This document shows positions 23,996-36,006 of a stretch of 64,000 bases of DNA, piece after piece. A program made the translations under genes and the position numbers. Source of the stretch: Hirudinaria manillensis (Eukaryota; Annelida; Clitellata; Hirudinida; Hirudinidae); contig CM067526.1 of assembly GCA_034509925.1 (NCBI GenBank), positions 11,474,510-11,538,509 on the forward strand. Direction: 5' to 3'. How positions within the stretch are numbered: the stretch's first letter is position 1; each line of letters begins with the position of its first letter. The notes under the pieces were generated by a model that saw only the letters and a program-made list of their open reading frames with translations, was not told the origin of the DNA and made no database searches.

Positions 23996-26900
23996 CTATT
24001 TATCATCCACCGATTTTGACAGCCATTCCAGATAAGGAGGATTTCCATTATCAATCTAGAAACAAAACGCAGATTTTCTCAATTCAAAAATATCACACTT
24101 GATAATTTATTTTGTAACAATTAATTACATCTATCATCTGCCTCTTTCTGACATTATTGTCAATAATAACCAACAACTATTATCAAAATAATCATAATTC
24201 ATAACTAACAAGCACATATTTAAATACAAGTATATAATTATATAATCATAAACACATACATGATCAAACAAAATCACTGAATTTAAATGCAAACTAAGAT
24301 TAATTAATTAATTCCAAACAACTCCTGAAAACCTTTGTGCTGATCACTTCTGCAACATCATACGAATGGTTCTCTCTGCAACAACAACAACAATCAAAAC
24401 ATTACATTTAATTAAAGTTCAATCTTTGTTAATTTTTTTTAAAATCTCACATTGAAAGTCCTTGGCCTCATAATCATAAAAGTTCATTAACTAATATTGT
24501 GACCAACATACTTCTCCATAAAAAGTTTTAAATTAGCATGTTAAATATACAGTGCGTGTCATAAGGTTGGGACACCCACGTTTTTTAGCCATAATTTTGT
24601 TTATAAAAGTCATATATAAACCATTTATTTATATGATACGTAGATGTTCATTAGCTACTGGGAGATATTAATTTCAGTGATTTTGGGCAACGATATTTTC
24701 TAATTTAAGCAAAAAACTGGAAATATGATAAAAAGTGAAAGTCGGTGAACCTAATATGAAAGCAAAAATCTTTATTTTTCCGGTTAAAACAAACGTTTAA
24801 AATCTAAAATAAATAAAGCTGACAATGTGTTTTGTCATTCTTTTTTTGAAATACTTCCTGAACTCGATCTTTCATTGATTTCAACAAGAGTTTCAGCCTC
24901 TTATTGTCCAACTTTATCATCTCCTCGCTCAGACATTTTTTGCAATTCAAAGTGCTAGGTTTTTGCCTAACATTAGAATATACTTGATTATTGAGCAATC
25001 CCAACACATTTTCAGTAGGAATTTGGGCCGGAAGTCGAATCAGACCACTTTAAGACATAGATTCTTCTTCTGGAAAATAACCTTTTTTGGTATTGTGATG
25101 TGGATGGAACCATTATTTTGTTAAAAGATAACCTTATCCATTTTAAATCTAATGTATAGGTATAGGAGGTATTTTTTTTTATAATTTAAACACATTCTGA
25201 GCAATTTTGTTTCCTCTTTAAGACCACCACATCTGATGAACCAAGAGAAGAAATGGCGGCCCAACAATCACCTCCAAAATTTCTTTTCAAGAGTGATTTT
25301 AGGGACTTCTGACATTATGCCAATAACATGTGGACCCATATGGACTGTCAAACTTAAAATGTTTCTCATCTGAAAAATTGCAATGCTCCAAATCACATTC
25401 AAACTCATCATCTCTTCGAGCCAATTCAATCAAATCCTTTTGTGATGTTTTGTCAAGAATGTCTTCTACTGGCGCTTTCTATACTTTAAAAATCGGCTTC
25501 TCCGAAGGTATCTACATATTGGAGACTTGGTTAAATTCAATTTCAACTTTTTTTAAAGCCCCGTTGAAGAAAATTCTCCCTTGCAAGCTTCACGAACAAG
25601 AAGTCTTTTCTGACGATGATCCAGTGTTCGAGGTCTTCCTTATACTTAGGTGGTTCTATAACTATCTGGATCCTTTAAAAATCATCTGACAACATTTCTG
25701 GAACATTTAAACACTTTTGAAATTTCAGAAAATGACTTTATTTAGCTCATTTAATACCTTAATTTGTCCTTTCTCCATTTCAGCAAGAATCCAATTATAA
25801 TAAGCTTAACTAGCATTTTTTTATTTAATCAAATAATTATTTAACATTACCCTTTATATATGTAACCTTATTATAATATCCACTAGTAGTGGTCCATGTA
25901 ATAAAATGCTATTTCCTGCACAGGAAGAGACACCATCCTTAATCTTTGAAACGCCTCCAAACAACATCAAAGGGATTTTTCCAAGTAGTGTAATTCATAT
26001 ACAAATTATGCTTCACAAACATATTGAAATTTTATTAAGTGAGAATAGAAGCATGAAATAATTGAAACTTTGGGCAATTACACGCTATGGATTTTCAGAA
26101 AACTAGACAAAATGTAAAACTTTAGCCCCTGTCCCAACCTTATGACACGCACTGTATATAACGTAGATGTTAAAGATGGCTTTAAAAATCACCAATTGCA
26201 AGATCATGACAAGCAAAGTTGATTTGCTAAAGATCTCAAAAAGCTGCAACAAATACATAGACCAACCTGACATATTTGGACAAATCATCAACTCTATCAG
26301 TCTTTGTTTTTATCATCTGCAAGCCCATAGTATCAATTCAGCTCAATATCTTTTGAATAATTCATCAGTTATAAATAAAAGCTTTATAAAAAAATATTTG
26401 ATAACTCGAGAGTTCAGTTAACTTACGAGAAGAAGTTCCGAGTCTTCTTCGATATTTCCTTTCCACTGATATCTGCAACAAAATCCTAGTTCATTTAAAA
26501 AAGAAATTGTTTTCTACTCGAACTCATAGAAACAGAAACAATGAATCAAATATCTAGAATTAAGTTGGAGAAATTTGTGAAACCATTATTTCAACAATTT
26601 CATAAAAGCCTGGATTAATAATAAAGAAAATTGCAAATACAGAGAGACTTTTATTCCATATTATAAACATAAATAGAATAAACTACTGGACTAAATTTGT
26701 AAAAACAAAATTACAAACATTCATTTTATTGGAGAATTTTAAATCCTCACATGGACTTAATTCCAGGGATGATGTTAACACAAGCAGCCAGCCTCTTTTC
26801 CACCAGGCCTCTAAAAGGAAATAGAATCAATTGGGCACCATCACTTATAAATACATAAGCTTTAAAAATAATAGCAATAGGAAGATATTTTAAAGTTTAT

Positions 26901-27166
26901 TAAATAAAGTCTCTGTATATCATAAATAATTTATACCTGGCAAGCTTTTTGGCTAGTTCTTCATTTGGAACAGTCACATAGGCAATAGAATGAGTTCCAG
27001 ATGAGTATTGATAGGCCATTTTAGGCAAATTCCTTGTTATAATGCAGAAAGTCCCAAGCATAAATAATACAGCCTTAAAATGGAAGTCTTTTTGTGAATT
27101 TAATGAAGTAACATAGTTTTGAATTCTGTTTACCAGAACTACTTTTGAAGAAAGGCTACTAATCAT
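23996..27166 (-). CDS. CUTA: CutA divalent-cation tolerance-type protein
   Basis: CutA1-family trimer-forming protein; in bacteria tied to copper tolerance, in animals reported to affect acetylcholinesterase processing, function otherwise unclear. Six small exons on minus: 27166-26937, 26810-26751, 26472-26427, 26316-26267, 24375-24333, 24055-23996; the total of 489 bp gives 162 residues with every phase matching. Family motifs run in order: AYVTVPNEELAKKLARGLVE, KRLAACVNIIPGIKS, IYQWKGNIEEDSELLL, MIKTKTDRVDDLSKYVR, ENHSYDVAEVIST, IDNGNPPYLEWL. The N-terminal 60 residues carry a hydrophobic stretch (KAVLFMLGTFCII) before the CutA fold, as in mammalian CUTA long forms, possibly a signal anchor. 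Intron 4 (24376-26266) is enlarged by a Tc1-like transposon. Exons 1-2 are duplicated at 32.7-33.4 kb as a broken copy. Confidence 0.95.
24550..26154 (-). mobile_element. Degenerate Tc1-like DNA transposon inserted in CUTA intron 4
   Basis: 1605-bp element with about 25-bp near-perfect terminal inverted repeats (CAGTGCGTGTCATAAGGTTG at the left, its complement at the right) flanked by TA on each side (24548-24549, 26155-26156). The interior on minus encodes decayed Tc1-family transposase: NFSDEKHFKFDSPYGS followed by YWHN (the SDE catalytic segment) near 25330-25410, and LPAQIPTENVLGLLNNQVY near 24950-25050, the region of the third acidic residue (NPIEN in intact Tc1). It is interrupted by several stops and shifts and cannot make a full transposase. 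It sits between splice sites, so CUTA should be unaffected. Confidence 0.92.
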
Positions 27167-27844
27167 CCCGGATCAAATAATGCAACAGTAATATTTGTCA
27201 AGGCACTTAAAATACATTTCATGCAATGGTATCCTGATCAGAAATAGCAATATAAGTTAACAGCTAAAGATTGAGGATGATGTGATAAGGCCTAAACTGC
27301 ACTTTTATCCAATTACGATAAACTTTTTCTTATTTGTATGCTTTTTTTTCTTACTACAAAATCAGATTAAAAAGATGTGATAAACAGATGGGCAAATCAA
27401 TCAATCGATACATTAAAATACCTAATTTAACAACTAATCGGCCATCGCCATCAACAAACCCTTCGGAGCGACTTTAGGATCAAACTTTAAACAACCAATT
27501 GAAACATACATGATTTATTTTCCTTTATTTCTTTATCATTTGACAATATTTCCATGTGAAGTGTTCTTTACATTTATTTGAAAAAAATCTTTAATTTTTT
27601 CCTTAATATTATCACTAGTGCCTGATTTGTTTTACATTTTAAAACGTTTTAGCGATTTAAGATACCACAGCAACAGGTGACTAAGAAATTATATGAAAAA
27701 GCAAACTATAGTCTGCAGTTAAAATCGATGACCAATTGGGCGGGAGCCCTTGAGATTTTCCTTCGAATGAAGGGGATCTAGCAGATCTTTGTGTTTTTGT
27801 CACCAAATCGTTCATTTAATCGAATTTAAAATAAGTTATTTGGA

Positions 27845-28396
27845 AAAACCGCACCGGTCACGTTGAGTCCGGTCAAAACCCCGACCCAAATCTTAGAGGA
27901 ATTAATTCTGGAGTTAGGGTTACGGTTACTGTTAGGGATTCTGGAGTTTATCAAATGAAAGAAGTTTTCTAAAAAAACATTTTATGACTGTATCTCTTTC
28001 AACGTTGAAGTGAATTAGTGAAGTGAAATCGAATAATATTTCTTTTTTTTTGTCGTAACCCAAGGTTTAATTATTATTATTATTTTATAAAAAATTTAAA
28101 AAAATTACTGACCTGAAAAACCTTAACCAGAAATTCATTTATCTTTTCATTAGTTAGGCAAGCAGACCTGTTGACCGGATAGTTTATCACACTGTAAGTG
28201 TGATTTAAAAAGCTCCATTTACCTGGAAATTACAAATTTATCACTAAACTTTCTCAATAGATTGGGACACAAATTTCAAAAATTGCGCACTTGGGCGCAA
28301 TTAAAAGTGAAATTACTTTTAGACGAGTTCCCCATTAGACCGGTAACACAGAATGAATAGCACGAAGGCTGCAGTCACACAAATTAATTTAATCAT
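27845..28396 (-). pseudogene. Relic of a matrix metalloproteinase gene (copy 0)
   Basis: Minus-strand remnant. The signal-peptide exon (ATG at 28396, MIKLICVTAAFVLF) is followed almost directly by the exon for [17 protein letters not shown] (about 28220-28115), because the two propeptide exons and their introns are absent; the start of the catalytic exon (IWVGVLTGLNV) then breaks off near 27850. The zinc-binding HExxH exon is gone. A TATA-like box is still upstream (about 28437-28442). The gene is dead as a protease. It probably decayed after the tandem duplication. Confidence 0.85.
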
Positions 28397-29708
28397 GCTT
28401 CCTTCACAAAAGTGTTCACCTTTGTTGGGACTTAAATTTATAAACAATCGCAAAGAGAAATGGATTGAAGACGGAGGAATGAAATCGTTCTTATTGATTG
28501 AATGAAGACTGAAAGAGAAGTTTGGTCAAACGTTCATCAATGAGTGACCTTCAGATGAGCAGATGTTGGAAATCACCTGGGTCCTTTTTGTTATAGGGTC
28601 CTTTTTACGTCCTTTTAAATTAATTTAGAATCTAAGTGTTCAGGCGGTGATTATCAATCTTTAATATTTGGAAACATCTGATAAATGTAACATCGGATAT
28701 ATCACCTTGTTAATATACTCCCATTTAATGTATTTCACTAAATAATATAATAAATTTTAATAAAGTAACTTTGTTGTCATCTTTAGCTGTAAATATGTGT
28801 GTATAAGTATAGCCAGGATTTTAGAATTATTCTTTTTGAATGGCCAAACCAGATAAGCATAAATTCTTAATTAAGCGGTCTTTGGTTTTGATTTTCACGA
28901 CGAAAATCGGTCACTTGAGGGAAGAAGGTTATCCCCAAGGGACTAAAATTGATGGTCCTGGAGCAATAACCCTCAGTATTAAACATCAATAAATTCAAAA
29001 CGAAAGAACTAAACAAATGAATGAACTCACATAGACATCTTTCGCGAGGAAATAAACCCTGCAGAGCGACATTAGGATCAAACTTTAAACAACTAATTGA
29101 AACAAACATGATTTATTTTTCTTTATTTCTTTATCATTTGACAATATTTCCATGTGAAGTTGTCTTTTCATTTATTTGTCAAAATCTTTGATTTTTTTGC
29201 TTAATAATGTTACTTGTGACTGACCTGTTTTATATTTTAAAACGTTTTAGCGATTTAAGATACCACAGCAACAGCTAACTAAGAAATTATATGAAAAAGC
29301 AAACTATGGTCATCAGTTAAAATCGGTGACCAATTGGCGGGAGCCCTTGAGATTTTCCTTGGAATGGAGAAGTGGATTTAGCAGATATTTGTTTTTTTTT
29401 TGCTACCAAAACGTTCAGTTAATCGATGTTAAAACAAGTTAATTCGTGTGGTTTTATGGTTGTAAAATCATTTGAAATAATTATTTTATTCTTTTACTTC
29501 TTTTCGAATGCATGTCGCTTTTCTGTTTATGATCAGAGGGTTCCGGTCTGCGTAATAAGCAGTGCAAATTATTTTGTGGAACGAATTATGGGTCAAGTCG
29601 TGTAAATGTTGCAGAAATTATAATTATAATCATTAATGTAGCAAGAAATTAAATATTGGTTGCCAAAGAGTCCCGTTATACAGTTTGCATTAGGTGTTCT
29701 TAAGATCC
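28397..29708. other. Flank between MMP relic and MMP gene 1
   Basis: Upstream sequence of copy 0 fused at about 29050 to the downstream flank of copy 1; the stretch at 29055-29460 repeats 27440-27840 with scattered differences. No gene. A TTTATT at 29485-29490 may be the minus-strand poly(A) signal of MMP gene 1. Confidence 0.5.
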
Positions 29709-31945
29709 TTATAAGCCATACAATTTACGTATTCCGTCGATGTCATCCTGGGTGAGAGCTATATCTTCTTTATCTCCATTGTAGTAAGGAGCCATAACAG
29801 AAGTATTAACTAAACTGTGACCCAATCCCATAGTGTGTCCAATTTCATGCAAGGCAACTTCAAAAAAGTATGTGTAAGGCAATTCTAAATAAAAAATGAT
29901 TAAACTGAATCATGGGTCAGAATTTATAAAATCAGAAACAACTCACTTGTACCCGCCAAGAATTCCTGGAAACATCCCCACCATTCAGATAAATCGAAGT
30001 GAACTTTACCGCTCTTCGGGTAAAATGCATGGGCCAGAACATGGCCTATTCCATCGAAATTGTATTTATCGCCGTGATCAAAAGCGCCAAAAGATATGCA
30101 AATTGAGCAGTTTTTTCCAGCCGGTGCGGGATTCACGGTGAGTCCAGTCAAAACCCCGGCCCACATCTGAGTGGAATTAATTCTGGAGTTAGGGTTAAGG
30201 TTACTTTTAGGTATTCTAGAGTTTATCAAATGAAAGAAGTTTGATAAAAAAAAAAATTTTATGACTGTATCTCTTTCAACGTTGAAGTGAAATCGAGAAA
30301 TATATATTTTTTTGTCGTAACCCAAGGTTTAATTATTATTATTATTATTTTGTTAAAAAATTTATTTAAAAAAAATTACTTTTACCTGAAAAACTTTAAC
30401 CAGAAAGTTATGTATTTTTTCATTAGTTAGGCAAGCAGACCTGTTGACCGGATAGTTTAACACACTGTAAGTGTGATTTAAAAAGCTCCATTTACCTGGA
30501 AATTACAAATTTATCATTAAAGTTTCTCAATAGATTGGGACTATAAATTTAAAAAATTGCGCACCCAATTAAAAGTGTTTTTTTTATTTTAGAAAAAAAT
30601 CTACCGAATGTTTGTAAGTCAACTTCACCACATTTATTGCTTCAAACTAGGCTCTATTTAGCTCGGAACATTTCTATTACTTCTAGACGAATTTTAAAAT
30701 AAAGTATTGTTGGATCCCTGGATCCAGATAATTGAAGAATAATTAAAATTATATTGCTGGTTAATTAATTTAGTAATTAATTAAATTGAGTGGCAATATA
30801 TTTTGAGAATTAATTAATTGGTACTATTCAGAGTCTTTGGTTATGAATCTAGACAAATAGTTTTATCTCGAAAAGCAGAGCGAGAGTAAGAGAAACAGCA
30901 GATTCCAAGACTTAGACAATTGAGCATTGTACATCTTCCAAGCCATCTGAACACATTCAAATGAACCTGACCTTCTATAATTAGTTTGAGGACCCCGGGT
31001 TATTACAAATAAAACAAAAGCTTGTTCCCAACGCACTTTACAAATACAAGTCATGAATCAAATTAATATTACAAAACAGTCCTCATGGTGTTACCGCTGT
31101 AATCATACCCATTTTGTAGCCAAAACTTCAAGTAAAAGGTGAATTATTGCGTGCTATTATAAAAGGTTACGGAGTGAAAATCCCTTAAAATTAGTTTTAA
31201 AAGAGAAAAAATCCTGATAAAATCGGAGCAAGTCAGGAAAAATGACTTGCACAAATGAGATGGAAATTGCACTTACGAACGGCAACAAATCTCTTGGCTC
31301 TTCTGCTGCTAGAATCCATGTCAGGAAGTGAACATCTTTTTGACCTCATTTTTTTCATCGTCTCAGCGTTAAGTTCACCTGGAATCAATTAGGAATGAAC
31401 AGGTGGCGAATTAATAAAATAAAGTGGCGTTGGAGCGTTCAACGTTTTACCAGTGGGTTCGAGTCCAGCAAACTCCTGCATAGCTTTTACTGATTCCCTC
31501 ATGTTTTCGGGATCAGCTTTGCTGTCCGGATGCATATAGCCGTATCTTTTGAGGAATCCCTGCGAGGATTTTTTTATCAATTGGCTGTTTCTAGATTCTA
31601 GTCATAGTAAATCATTTTTTGACAAATTTATGTTCATTATTTGATCAAAACTAGTAATAATAATGACAATACTTTCGGAATTCCTTGGGTTGCGGATTAA
31701 GCATAAAGTTACTGCTAATTTTAAGACCTGATGTTCATTACGTTAGATGGAAAAGAGCTGTAATTACGGGTGCATAAATCTTAATGGAATTTAATTCAAA
31801 CGGAATTCAGAATAAATAGCGGTAAATTGATAAGAAACCTTTTTACCTCAGCATGAACAAGATCCTGTGGAGGAAGTTCTCCATTGGACCGTGAACACAG
31901 AGCAAATAGCACGAAGGCTACACTCACACAAATTAATTTAATCAT
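29709..31945 (-). CDS. Hemopexin-less matrix metalloproteinase, gene 1
   Basis: Secreted zinc endopeptidase (M10A), matrilysin-like in size. Six exons on minus: 31945-31847, 31559-31451, 31378-31277, 30495-30386, 30166-29947, 29884-29709; total 816 bp, 271 residues, phases 0,1,1,0,1. Signal peptide [17 protein letters not shown]; propeptide with FLKRYGYM and [15 protein letters not shown]; a cysteine switch written KRCSLPD (Cys85; the canonical form is PRCGVPD); a furin-type RRAKR site (95-99) followed by the mature start FVAVR. The catalytic domain shows the structural-zinc segment DHGDKYNFDG, LAHAFYP and VHFD, the catalytic HEIGHTMGLGHS (226-237) and a Met-turn SVMAPYY. It ends at KLYGL with no hinge or hemopexin domain. 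All catalytic ligands are intact, so it should be active. Paralog at 34.05-35.97 kb. Confidence 0.95.
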
Positions 31946-31985
31946 GCTTCCTTCACAAAAGTGTTCACCCCGCTTGGGACTTAAA

Positions 31986-31991
31986 TTTATA
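31986..31991 (-). promoter_or_regulatory. TATA box of MMP gene 1
   Basis: TATAAA on minus, about 41 bases upstream of the ATG. The same box is kept at the equivalent place in MMP gene 2 and in the relic, so the 5' UTR is probably very short. Confidence 0.55.
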
Positions 31992-32725
31992 AATAAGCGA
32001 AGAGAAATGGATTGAAGACGGAGGAATGAAATCGTTCTTATTGATTGAATGCAGACTGTAATTTGGTGAAACGTTCATCAATGAATTACCTTCAGATGAG
32101 CAGATGTTGGAAATCACCTGGGTTCTTTTTGTTATGGGGTCCTTTTTGTTTTGGGTCCTTTTTGTCATGGGTCCTTTTTGTTATGGGGTCTTTATGTTGT
32201 TTGATTTAGAATCTAAGGATTCAGGCAGTCCAATCAATCTTTAACATTTTGTAAACATCTGGTAAATGTGTCATCGGAAATATTACTTTGCTAATATATT
32301 CCCATTTAATGCATTTCACTAAATAATATAATATATTTTACTAAAGTAACTTTGTTGTCGTCTTGAGCTGTAAATTGTAAATATGTGTCTATAAGTATAG
32401 CTTGGATTTTAGAATTATGATTTTTGAAGGGACCAACCAGTTAGGCATAAATTCTTAATTAAGTGGTCTTTGTTTTTTATTTTCATGACGAAAATCAGTC
32501 ACTTGAGGGGAAGAAGGTTGTCCCCACGGGACTAAAGTTGATGGTCCTGCAGTAATAATATAATAACCCTAAGTATAAAACAGCAATAAATTCATAACGA
32601 AAGGACGAAACAAATGAATAAACTCGCATAGACATCTTTCGCGAGGAAATGATTTAAGAAGAACTGATTAGCCAATGAACTAATGTGTGTAAGATTGGGA
32701 CTGGGAGCAATTTATATGTATACTG

Positions 32726-33444
32726 ATATCTGCAACAAAATCCTAGTTCATTCAAAAAAAAAATTTCTATTTCAATGAACTCATAGAAACAGAAAAAGGA
32801 ATCAAGTAACAAAATAAATGATAAAAATAGGACCAATCTTTGGAACCATCATTTTAACAATTTTATAAAAGCATGGATTAATTTTAAAAAATGCAAAGGC
32901 ACAGAATTAATTCTTAATTATGTTATAAATATAAACCTAATAAACTGCTGGAGTAAATTTGAAAAAAAAAATCAAAATTACAAACATTCATTTTATTGGA
33001 TAATATTAAATCCTCACATGGACTTAATTCCAGGAATGATGTTGACACAAGCACCCAGCCTCTTCTCCACCAGGCCTCTAAAAGGAAATAGAAATCAATT
33101 GAGCACCACAATTTATAAATATATAAGCTTTAAGAATAATGGCAATAAAAAGATATTTTAAAGCTTAGTAAACAGGATCTCTATATATCATAAATAATTT
33201 ATACCTGGCAAGATTTTTGGCAAGTTCTTCATTTGGAACAGTCACATAGGCAATTTAATGTGTTCCAGGTGTGTATTGACAGGCCATTTTAGCAAATTCC
33301 TTCTTATAATGCAGAAAGTCCCAAGCATAAATAATACAGCCTTAAAATGGAAATCTTTTTGTAAATTTAAAGAAATAACATAGTTTCGAATTCTATTAAC
33401 CAGAGCTGCTTTTGAAGAAAGGCTACTAATCATCCCGGATCAAA
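32726..33444 (-). pseudogene. Broken duplicate of CUTA exons 1-2
   Basis: Copy of CUTA exon 1 (about 33438-33208) and exon 2 (about 33080-33020) with the intervening intron. Exon 2 still reads RGLVEKRLGACVNIIPGIKS. Exon 1 starts MISSLSSKAALVNRI but has lost one base relative to CUTA (TTTTAGCAAA for TTTTAGGCAAA, near 33290) and shifts frame before the AYVTVPNEE segment. Exons 3-6 are missing: the duplication ends a few bases into exon 3. It cannot encode CutA. Confidence 0.88.
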
Positions 33445-34050
33445 TAATGCAACAGTAATATTTTTCAAGGCACATAAAATGTATTTCATGCAATGGTATC
33501 CTGATCGGAAATAGCAATATAAGCTAACAGCTAAGATTAAGTATAATCTGATAAGGCTTAAACTGCACTTTTATCTGATTATGGTAAACTATTTTTCATT
33601 TGCATTTTGCATTTCATTTTTTTTGCTTACTACAAAATTAGATTTTCCTTCGAATGAAGAAGTGGATTTAGCAGATCTTTGTTCATTTGCTACCATAACG
33701 TTCAGTTAGTCGAAGTTAAAATAAGTTATTTGGAATAAATAAGAACAAATAAGAGTTATCCTGAACTTCGTGTTGTTTTATGGATGCAGAAATCATTCTA
33801 AATAAATTTTTAATCTTTTACTTCTTTTCAAATGCATGTCGCTTTTCTGTTTATGATCAGAGGGTTCCGGTCTGCTTAATAAGCAGTGCATATTATTTTG
33901 TGGAACGAATTATGGGCCACAAGTCGTGTAAATGTTGCAGAATTTATGATGACTTTATTTATAAAAATATTATCATTATTGTAGCAAGAGCTTAAAGCAA
34001 TTGTAACCAAAGTCACGTTTTACAGTTTGCATTAAAGGTTCTTAAGCTCC

Positions 34051-35965
34051 TTATAAGCCATACAAATTACGTATTCCGTCGATGTCATCCTGGGTGAGAG
34101 CTATATCTTCTTTATCTCCATGGTAGTAAGGAGCCATAACAGCAGTATTAACTAAACTATGACCCATTCCCATAATGTGTCCAATTTCATGCAAGGCAAC
34201 TTCAAAAAAGTATGTGTAAGGCAATTCTAAATAAAAAAGATTAAACTGAATCATGGGTCAGAATGTATTAAATCTGAAACAACTCACTTGTACCCGCCAA
34301 TAATTCCTGGAAACATCCCCACCATTCAGATGAATCGAAGTGAACTTTACCGCTATCCGGAAAAAATGCATGGCCCAGAATATCGCCTATTCCATCGAAC
34401 TTGTATTTATCGCCGTGATCAAAATTGCCAAAAGATATGCAAATTGAGCAGTTTTTTCCAGCCGGTGCTGGATTCACGGTGAGTCCAGTCAAAACCCCGG
34501 CCCAAATCTGAGAGATTTAATTTTGGAGTTTATCAAATGAAGGAAGTTTTCTAAAATATATTTTGTGATTGTTTCTCCTTCAATATATCTCTTTTAAATA
34601 TTGGTGAAGGGAAATCAAATAGTATATCTTTTTTGTTCACTTAAGAATGATTAATTAAGAACAAAATTGCTTATTATTGTTATTATTATTGCTATTATTT
34701 TGTTAAGAATTTAAAAATCACTCTTTTTACCTTAAAAACTTTAACCAGAAATTCATTTATCTTTTCATCAGTTAGGCAAGCAGACCTGTTTACCGGATAG
34801 TTTATCACACTGTAAGTGTGATCTAAAAAGCTCCATTTACCTGGAAATTACAAATTTATCATTAAACTTTCTCAATAGATTGGGACACAAATTTCAAAAT
34901 TGCGCACCCAATTTTTTTTTTAGAAATAATCTACCAAATGTTTGTAGGTCAACTCACGCCACATTTATTGCTGCAAACTAGGCTCTACTTAACACGGACC
35001 ATTTCTATTACTTTTAGACGAATTTTAAAATAAAATCCAAAACAAAAATTTGTTCCCAACGCACTTTACAAATACAAGTCATGAATCAAATTAATATTAT
35101 AAAACAGTCCTCATGGTGTTACCGCTGTAATCATACCCATTTGTAGCCCAAACTTCAAGAGGCGAGTTATTGCATGCTATTGTCAAAGGTTACCAGTGAA
35201 AATAACATAAAATTAATTTTAAAAGTGTAACGATCTGGGTAAAACCGGTGCAAGTCAGGAAAAAGGACTTGCACAAATGAGATGGAAATTACACTTACGA
35301 ACGACGACAAATCTCTTGGCCCTTCCGCTGCTGGAATCCATGTCGGGGAGTGAACATCTCTTTGACCTCATTTTTTTCATCGTTTCAGCATTAAGTTCAC
35401 CTGGAATCAATCAGGAATGAACAGGTGGCGAATTAATAAAATAAAGTGGCGTTGGAGCGTTCAACGTTTTACCAGTAGGTTCGAGTCCAGCAAACTCCTG
35501 CATAGCTTTTACTGATTCCCTCATGTTTTCGGAATCAGCTTTGCTGTCCGGATGCATGTAACCGTATCTTTTGAGGAATCTCTGCGGGGATTTTTTTATC
35601 AATTGGCTGTTTCTAGATTCTAGTTATAGTAAATCATTTTTTGACAAATATGTCTATTATTTAATCAAAAATAGTAATAACAATAACACTACTTTTGAAA
35701 TTCCTTGGGTTGCGGATTAAGCATAAAGTTACTGCTAATTTTAAGACCTGATGTTCATTACGTTAGATGGAAAAGAGCTGTAATTACGGGCGCATAAATC
35801 TTAATGGAATTTAATTCAAACGGAATTCAGAATAAATAGCGGTAAATTGATAAGAAACCTTTTTACCTCAGCATGAACAAGATCCTGTGGAGGAAGTTCT
35901 CCATTGGACCGTGAACACAGAGCAAATAGCACGAAGGCTACACTCACACAAATTAATTTAATCAT
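34051..35965 (-). CDS. Hemopexin-less matrix metalloproteinase, gene 2
   Basis: Tandem paralog of MMP gene 1, same six-exon structure with identical exon lengths: 35965-35867, 35581-35473, 35400-35299, 34840-34731, 34507-34288, 34226-34051; 271 residues. Signal exon identical to gene 1; propeptide with [19 protein letters not shown]; cysteine switch KRCSLPD; furin site GRAKR then FVVVR. The catalytic domain differs in several positions around the structural-zinc loop ([25 protein letters not shown] against GAFDHGDKYNFDG, HVLAHAFYPKSG in gene 1), and has [12 protein letters not shown] and AVMAPYY; it ends at NLYGL. All zinc ligands and the catalytic Glu are present. No hemopexin domain. Probably active and secreted; substrate unknown. 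Confidence 0.95.
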
Positions 35966-36000
35966 GCTTCCTTCACAAAAGTGTTCACCCCGCTTGGGAA

Positions 36001-36006
36001 TTTATA
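36001..36006 (-). promoter_or_regulatory. TATA box of MMP gene 2
   Basis: TATAAA on minus, 36 bases upstream of the ATG, matching the position in MMP gene 1. Confidence 0.55.

Noticed and set aside
31451-31475. tRNA T-loop-like GGTTCGAGTCC (also at about 35478)
   Set aside because: It lies inside the MMP propeptide exon in both copies and no cloverleaf can be drawn around it.
34288-34482. Plus-strand frame across the MMP gene 2 catalytic exon (and its equivalent at 29896-30141)
   Set aside because: Exact antisense of conserved MMP coding sequence; its conservation between copies follows from the MMP exon.
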